Of a stretch of 64,000 nucleotides of DNA, positions 61,294 through 64,000 are shown piece by piece (position 1 is the first letter of the stretch; each line of letters begins with the position of its first letter). The stretch covers positions 186,001 to 250,000 of the forward strand of contig CAVUWY010000003.1 of NCBI GenBank assembly GCA_963745405.1. The letters are read 5' to 3'. The notes under the pieces were generated by a model that had not been told where the DNA came from, ran no database searches, and was given only the letters and a program-made list of their open reading frames with translations. Source of the DNA: C-114 sp963745405. GTDB taxonomy: Bacteria; Chloroflexota; Limnocylindria; Limnocylindrales; CSP1-4. The position numbers and the translations under genes were made by a program.

Positions 61294-61527
61294 ATGCCTG
61301 CCAAGGAACTGGTCGAATTCGTGGCCCGCTCGCTCGTCGACGATCCCGAGGCCGTCTCCGTCGAGGTCGTCCGCGACGCCGACGGGACCGTCCTCGAGCT
61401 CCACGTCGCCGAGGACGACATGGGCAAGGTCATCGGTCGCAACGGCAGCGTCGCCAAGGCGCTCCGGACGCTTCTCAAGGTGTCCGCCGCCCGCGACGGC
61501 GAATCCGTGTCGCTCGAGATCCTCTGA
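61294..61527 (+). CDS. khpA: KH-domain RNA-binding protein KhpA
   Basis: A 77-residue single KH domain with the GxxG loop in MGKVIGRNGSVAKALRTLLK. AGGAGGGG lies 5 nt before the ATG. KhpA binds RNA, usually with KhpB. The next gene begins within its stop. Confidence 0.95.
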   Translation: MPAKELVEFVARSLVDDPEAVSVEVVRDADGTVLELHVAEDDMGKVIGRNGSVAKALRTLLKVSAARDGESVSLEIL

Positions 61528-62156
61528 GCGCCGACGACCGGCTCGTCGTCGCCCTGGTCCGGGGCGTCCACGGCCTTCGGGGAGCCGTTCGGGTGGAGGT
61601 CCTGACGGACCGCCCGGCCGAGCGGTTCGCCCCCGGCGCGATCCTCCACCGCGAAGGCGGCGATGAGCCGCTCACGGTCGCAGCGGCGGAGGAGATCCCC
61701 GACGGTCCCGGCTGGCGATTGCGATTCCGGGAGATCGCGGATCGCACCGCCGCCGATCGCCTGCGGGGCGCCTACCTCGAGGCTGCGGCCGGTCCGGCCG
61801 ATGCCCTGCCCCGCGGGTCGTATTACTGGCACGAGGTCATCGGGGCGAGCGTGCGCGACCTCGGCGACCGCGAGATCGGCACCGTCGTCGACGTCTATCG
61901 GGTCGGTGGCGCCGAGGTCTTCGTCGTCCGCGGCGAGGAATACGGCGAGTTCGACGTGCCGGCCGTCCGGGCCTTCATCCGCATCTTCGCCCCGAAGCGG
62001 GGCGAGATCGTCGTCGACGTCGACGCCCTCGCCCTCGAGCCGGCACCGCCGCCGCGCCCGCCGCGCCCACCCCGCACTCCGAAGACGACGGGATCGACCC
62101 GGAGCAAGGTCCGCCGCGGCGCCGGTCCCACGAGCCCGCCGCCCGCCGGGACCTGA
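61524..62156 (+). CDS. rimM: 16S rRNA processing protein RimM, CTG start
   Basis: Binds S19 and helps 30S maturation. The conserved N-terminal domain reads VVALVRGVHGLRGAVRVEVL, and the C-terminal PRC barrel includes GSYYWHEVIGASVRDLGD. To keep the N-terminal domain whole, the start must be the CTG at 61524, whose last two bases begin the khpA stop; no ATG, GTG or TTG lies in frame until GTG 61593, which would delete the domain. The last 40 residues are a Pro/Arg-rich tail. 210 residues. Confidence 0.9.
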   Translation: MSADDRLVVALVRGVHGLRGAVRVEVLTDRPAERFAPGAILHREGGDEPLTVAAAEEIPDGPGWRLRFREIADRTAADRLRGAYLEAAAGPADALPRGSYYWHEVIGASVRDLGDREIGTVVDVYRVGGAEVFVVRGEEYGEFDVPAVRAFIRIFAPKRGEIVVDVDALALEPAPPPRPPRPPRTPKTTGSTRSKVRRGAGPTSPPPAGT

Positions 62157-62160
62157 GGCG

Positions 62161-62898
62161 ATGGCGCTCGAGATCGACATCCTCACCCTGTTCCCGGCGA
62201 TGCTCGAGGGCCCGCTCGCGGCGAGTATCCCTGCCCGGATCCAGGAACGTGGCCTGGCGGAGATCCGGGTCCGCGATCTCCGCGAGTGGGGGATCGGCCG
62301 GCACCGGTCGGTCGACGACTACCCGTACGGCGGCGGCGCAGGGATGGTCCTGCGGCCCGAGCCGGTCGCCGCCGCGCTGGCGAGCCTCCGCCGGCCCGGG
62401 ACGACGGTCATCCTCATGGACCCGGTCGGTGAGCGGTTCGGGCAGCGGCGGGCGGCGTCCCTTGCCGAGCGCGAGCACCTCGTCTTCGTCTGCCCGCGCT
62501 ACGAAGGGGTCGATGAGCGGATCCGCTCCATGGTCGACCTCGAGCTCTCCATCGGCGACTACGTCCTGACGGGTGGCGAGCTGCCCGCCCTCGTCATCGT
62601 CGACTCCGTCATCCGCCTCCTGCCGGGGGCGATCGAGGCGGCCTCGACGATCGAGGAGTCGTTCGCCGACGGTCTTCTCGAATACCCGCAGTACACGCGG
62701 CCGCCGTCCTTCGAGGGCGTCGAGGTGCCGGCCGTGCTCATCTCCGGGGACCACGAGGCGGTCCGCCGCTGGCGCCTCCGGGAAGCGTTGCGGCGCACCC
62801 TGGTCCGACGGCCGGACCTGCTGGCCGAGCGGACCGCGACGGCCGAGGAGCGGACGATCATGGGCGAACTCGGAGACCACCCCGCCGACGAGGCCTGA
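62161..62898 (+). CDS. trmD: tRNA (guanine37-N1)-methyltransferase
   Basis: SPOUT-knot enzyme that makes m1G37. 245 residues with LEIDILTLFPAMLEGPLA, HRSVDDYPYGGGAGMVL, PRYEGVDERI, SIGDYVLTGGELPALVIVDS and the IEESFADGLLEYPQYTRP region. ATG 4 nt after the rimM stop. Confidence 0.97.
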   Translation: MALEIDILTLFPAMLEGPLAASIPARIQERGLAEIRVRDLREWGIGRHRSVDDYPYGGGAGMVLRPEPVAAALASLRRPGTTVILMDPVGERFGQRRAASLAEREHLVFVCPRYEGVDERIRSMVDLELSIGDYVLTGGELPALVIVDSVIRLLPGAIEAASTIEESFADGLLEYPQYTRPPSFEGVEVPAVLISGDHEAVRRWRLREALRRTLVRRPDLLAERTATAEERTIMGELGDHPADEA

Positions 62899-62949
62899 GC
62901 CCACCCGACTCGAAGGCCCGAGCCGCCCGGCCGGGGCGGGACCTCGTGC

Positions 62950-62955
62950 TATACT
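62950..62955 (+). promoter_or_regulatory. -10 box of rplS
   Basis: TATACT followed by CCGCC, 81 nt before rplS; no -35 box was found. Confidence 0.45.
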
Positions 62956-63036
62956 CCGCCGTCGGTCGCAGCCCGTGGCCGCCTCCTCCGCACCCGATGC
63001 GCGGCTTCGCCGCGCCGCCAGCTCGATGAAGGGACC

Positions 63037-63423
63037 GTGGTGAACGTACTCGACGAGATCGTCAGCGACCAGCTCCGGACAGACCTGCCGGAACTCGCGA
63101 GCGGCGACACGGTCCGCGTGAGCGCCAAGGTCGTGGAAGGCAATCGGGAGCGGATCCAGGTCTTCGAGGGGATCGTCATGCGCCTGCGCGGCGGTGGCAT
63201 CACCCGGTCGATCACCGTTCGCCGCATCGCGAGCGGCGTCGGGGTCGAGCGGACCTTCAAGGTGAACAGCCCGCGGATCGAGAAGATCGAAGTCGTGCGC
63301 CACGGCCAGGTCCGCCGGGCCCAGCTGTACTTCCTCCGCGACCGGGTCGGCAAGGCCGCCACCCTCCGCGAGCGGCGCCCCAAGGCGGTGGCTCCCTCCG
63401 CCAAGACCTCGACCAAGTCCTGA
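63037..63423 (+). CDS. rplS: 50S ribosomal protein L19
   Basis: At the 50S/30S interface. 128 residues with DTVRVSAKVVEGNRERIQVF, EGIVMRLRGGGITRSITVRR and RIEKIEVVRHGQVRRAQLYF. A basic tail of about 25 residues follows. GTG at 63037, or the next codon GTG 63040, is the start; GGGA is close upstream. Confidence 0.97.
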   Translation: MVNVLDEIVSDQLRTDLPELASGDTVRVSAKVVEGNRERIQVFEGIVMRLRGGGITRSITVRRIASGVGVERTFKVNSPRIEKIEVVRHGQVRRAQLYFLRDRVGKAATLRERRPKAVAPSAKTSTKS

Positions 63424-63440
63424 GGCCGGGCGGCGCGGAC

Positions 63441-64000
63441 GTGGCGACGGTCGCTCGACGCACCGCCGCCGCTCCCACCGCAGCAGGTCCGACCGCGGCG
63501 ACGGGCCGCCGCCGCGACACCCGCCCGAGCGCCGATCGCCCCGCCGGACCTACCACCACGGTCCACCGGCGGGGTTCGTCGTTCGTGGCCCTCGGCGCGC
63601 AGAGTGGGCGGGCGACCGCGGCCCCGTGGCACCGCCTCCGCCTCGACCCGGACTTCGTGGAGGAACGGGACCTGTGGGACCGTGGCTACCGCTTCGTCGC
63701 CGGAGTCGACGAGGTCGGCCGGGGCTGCCTCGCCGGGCCGGTCTTCGCCGGCGCAGTGATCCTCCCGGCCGACTGGATCCCGCGGGGATTGCGCGACTCC
63801 AAGATGCTCAAGCTCGAGGACCGCGAGCGCCTGGCGGCCGAGATCGCGGCCCATGCGGTCGCCTGGGCGGTCGCCGCGGTCGAGCCGGGCGTGATCGACC
63901 GCATCAACATCCTCCAGGCGACCCTCCTCGCGACCCACGTCGCGGCGGGCCGACTCCCGGTCCGACCGGATGCGCTCCTCCTCGATGGCACGCTCCACCT
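63441..64000 (+). CDS. rnhB: ribonuclease HII, 3' end cut by window
   Basis: Removes ribonucleotides from DNA-RNA hybrids. The catalytic motif is AGVDEVGRGCLAGPVFAGAV with the conserved D-E-G, then LRDSKMLK and NILQATLLA. Coding is open from GTG 63441 to the window edge; the C-terminal third is missing. About 75 basic, Pro/Ala-rich residues precede the fold, and later GTG codons could be the true start. rnhB after rplS is a common order. Confidence 0.9.
   Translation, partial: MATVARRTAAAPTAAGPTAATGRRRDTRPSADRPAGPTTTVHRRGSSFVALGAQSGRATAAPWHRLRLDPDFVEERDLWDRGYRFVAGVDEVGRGCLAGPVFAGAVILPADWIPRGLRDSKMLKLEDRERLAAEIAAHAVAWAVAAVEPGVIDRINILQATLLATHVAAGRLPVRPDALLLDGTLH

Overview
The window is very GC-rich (about 70 percent by eye, strong G/C bias at third codon positions) and reads as a chromosome of a Gram-positive-type (monoderm) bacterium. 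Gene content and order (coaD, a DivIVA-like gene, DUF177, rpmF, plsX; nusB, acpP, rnc, smc, ftsY, ffh, rpsP, khpA, rimM, trmD, rplS, rnhB) plus an F420-type oxidoreductase and an LCP cell-wall ligase suggest Chloroflexota, perhaps a Limnocylindria-like soil or freshwater lineage. The phylum is an inference from content and order; no marker was searched.

Region 1 (1-1094): the 3' tail of one gene, a repeat-rich intergenic stretch, then a tRNA cluster Phe-Gly-Gln-Cys behind a recognisable promoter.

Region 2 (1095-14660): a sparse accessory block bounded by the 3' half of tRNA-Cys and a 45-bp near-perfect copy of it at 14661-14705, as left by integration of a genomic island. It holds small zinc-ribbon, membrane and secreted proteins, a tandem pair of two-helix membrane proteins with a duplicated leader, two copies of a small RKPDPERIY-type protein, a pyrophosphatase, an F420-type oxidoreductase, an ABC-2 exporter, a methyltransferase and decayed fragments (iron permease C-terminus and perhaps a nucleotidyltransferase). 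No integrase was recognised.

Region 3 (14706-18823): a membrane/helix-hairpin DUF4332 protein, tRNA-Leu, a WTSxDG-repeat lipoprotein and a solitary CpaE-like receiver/ATPase.

Region 4 (18900-27361): rpsF-ssb-rpsR, then a transporter group (TauE/SafE, DUF1634, CaCA exchanger), ilvE, a membrane glycosyltransferase and a convergent LCP protein.

Region 5 (27415-41375): an almost gapless run ileS-lspA-rluD-gmk-priA-def-fmt-rlmN-rpe-PAP2-dtd, closed by a strong terminator opposite rpmB.

Region 6 (41437-64000): Asp23-fakA-recG-rsmD-coaD-DivIVA-like-DUF177, a palindrome-rich spacer, then rpmF-plsX-Asp23-nusB-acpP-rnc-smc-ftsY, and a final block ffh-DUF3352-rpsP-khpA-rimM-trmD-rplS-rnhB (cut by the window end). 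These regions carry translation, protein targeting, DNA repair, chromosome condensation and lipid precursor synthesis, linked by stop/start overlaps.

Two housekeeping genes have non-standard starts visible in the sequence: the DivIVA-like gene has no in-frame ATG, GTG or TTG and seems to start at ATC behind a perfect AGGAGG, and rimM seems to start at CTG overlapping the khpA stop. Several genes also have a -10 box only 6-8 nt before ATG, implying leaderless transcripts.
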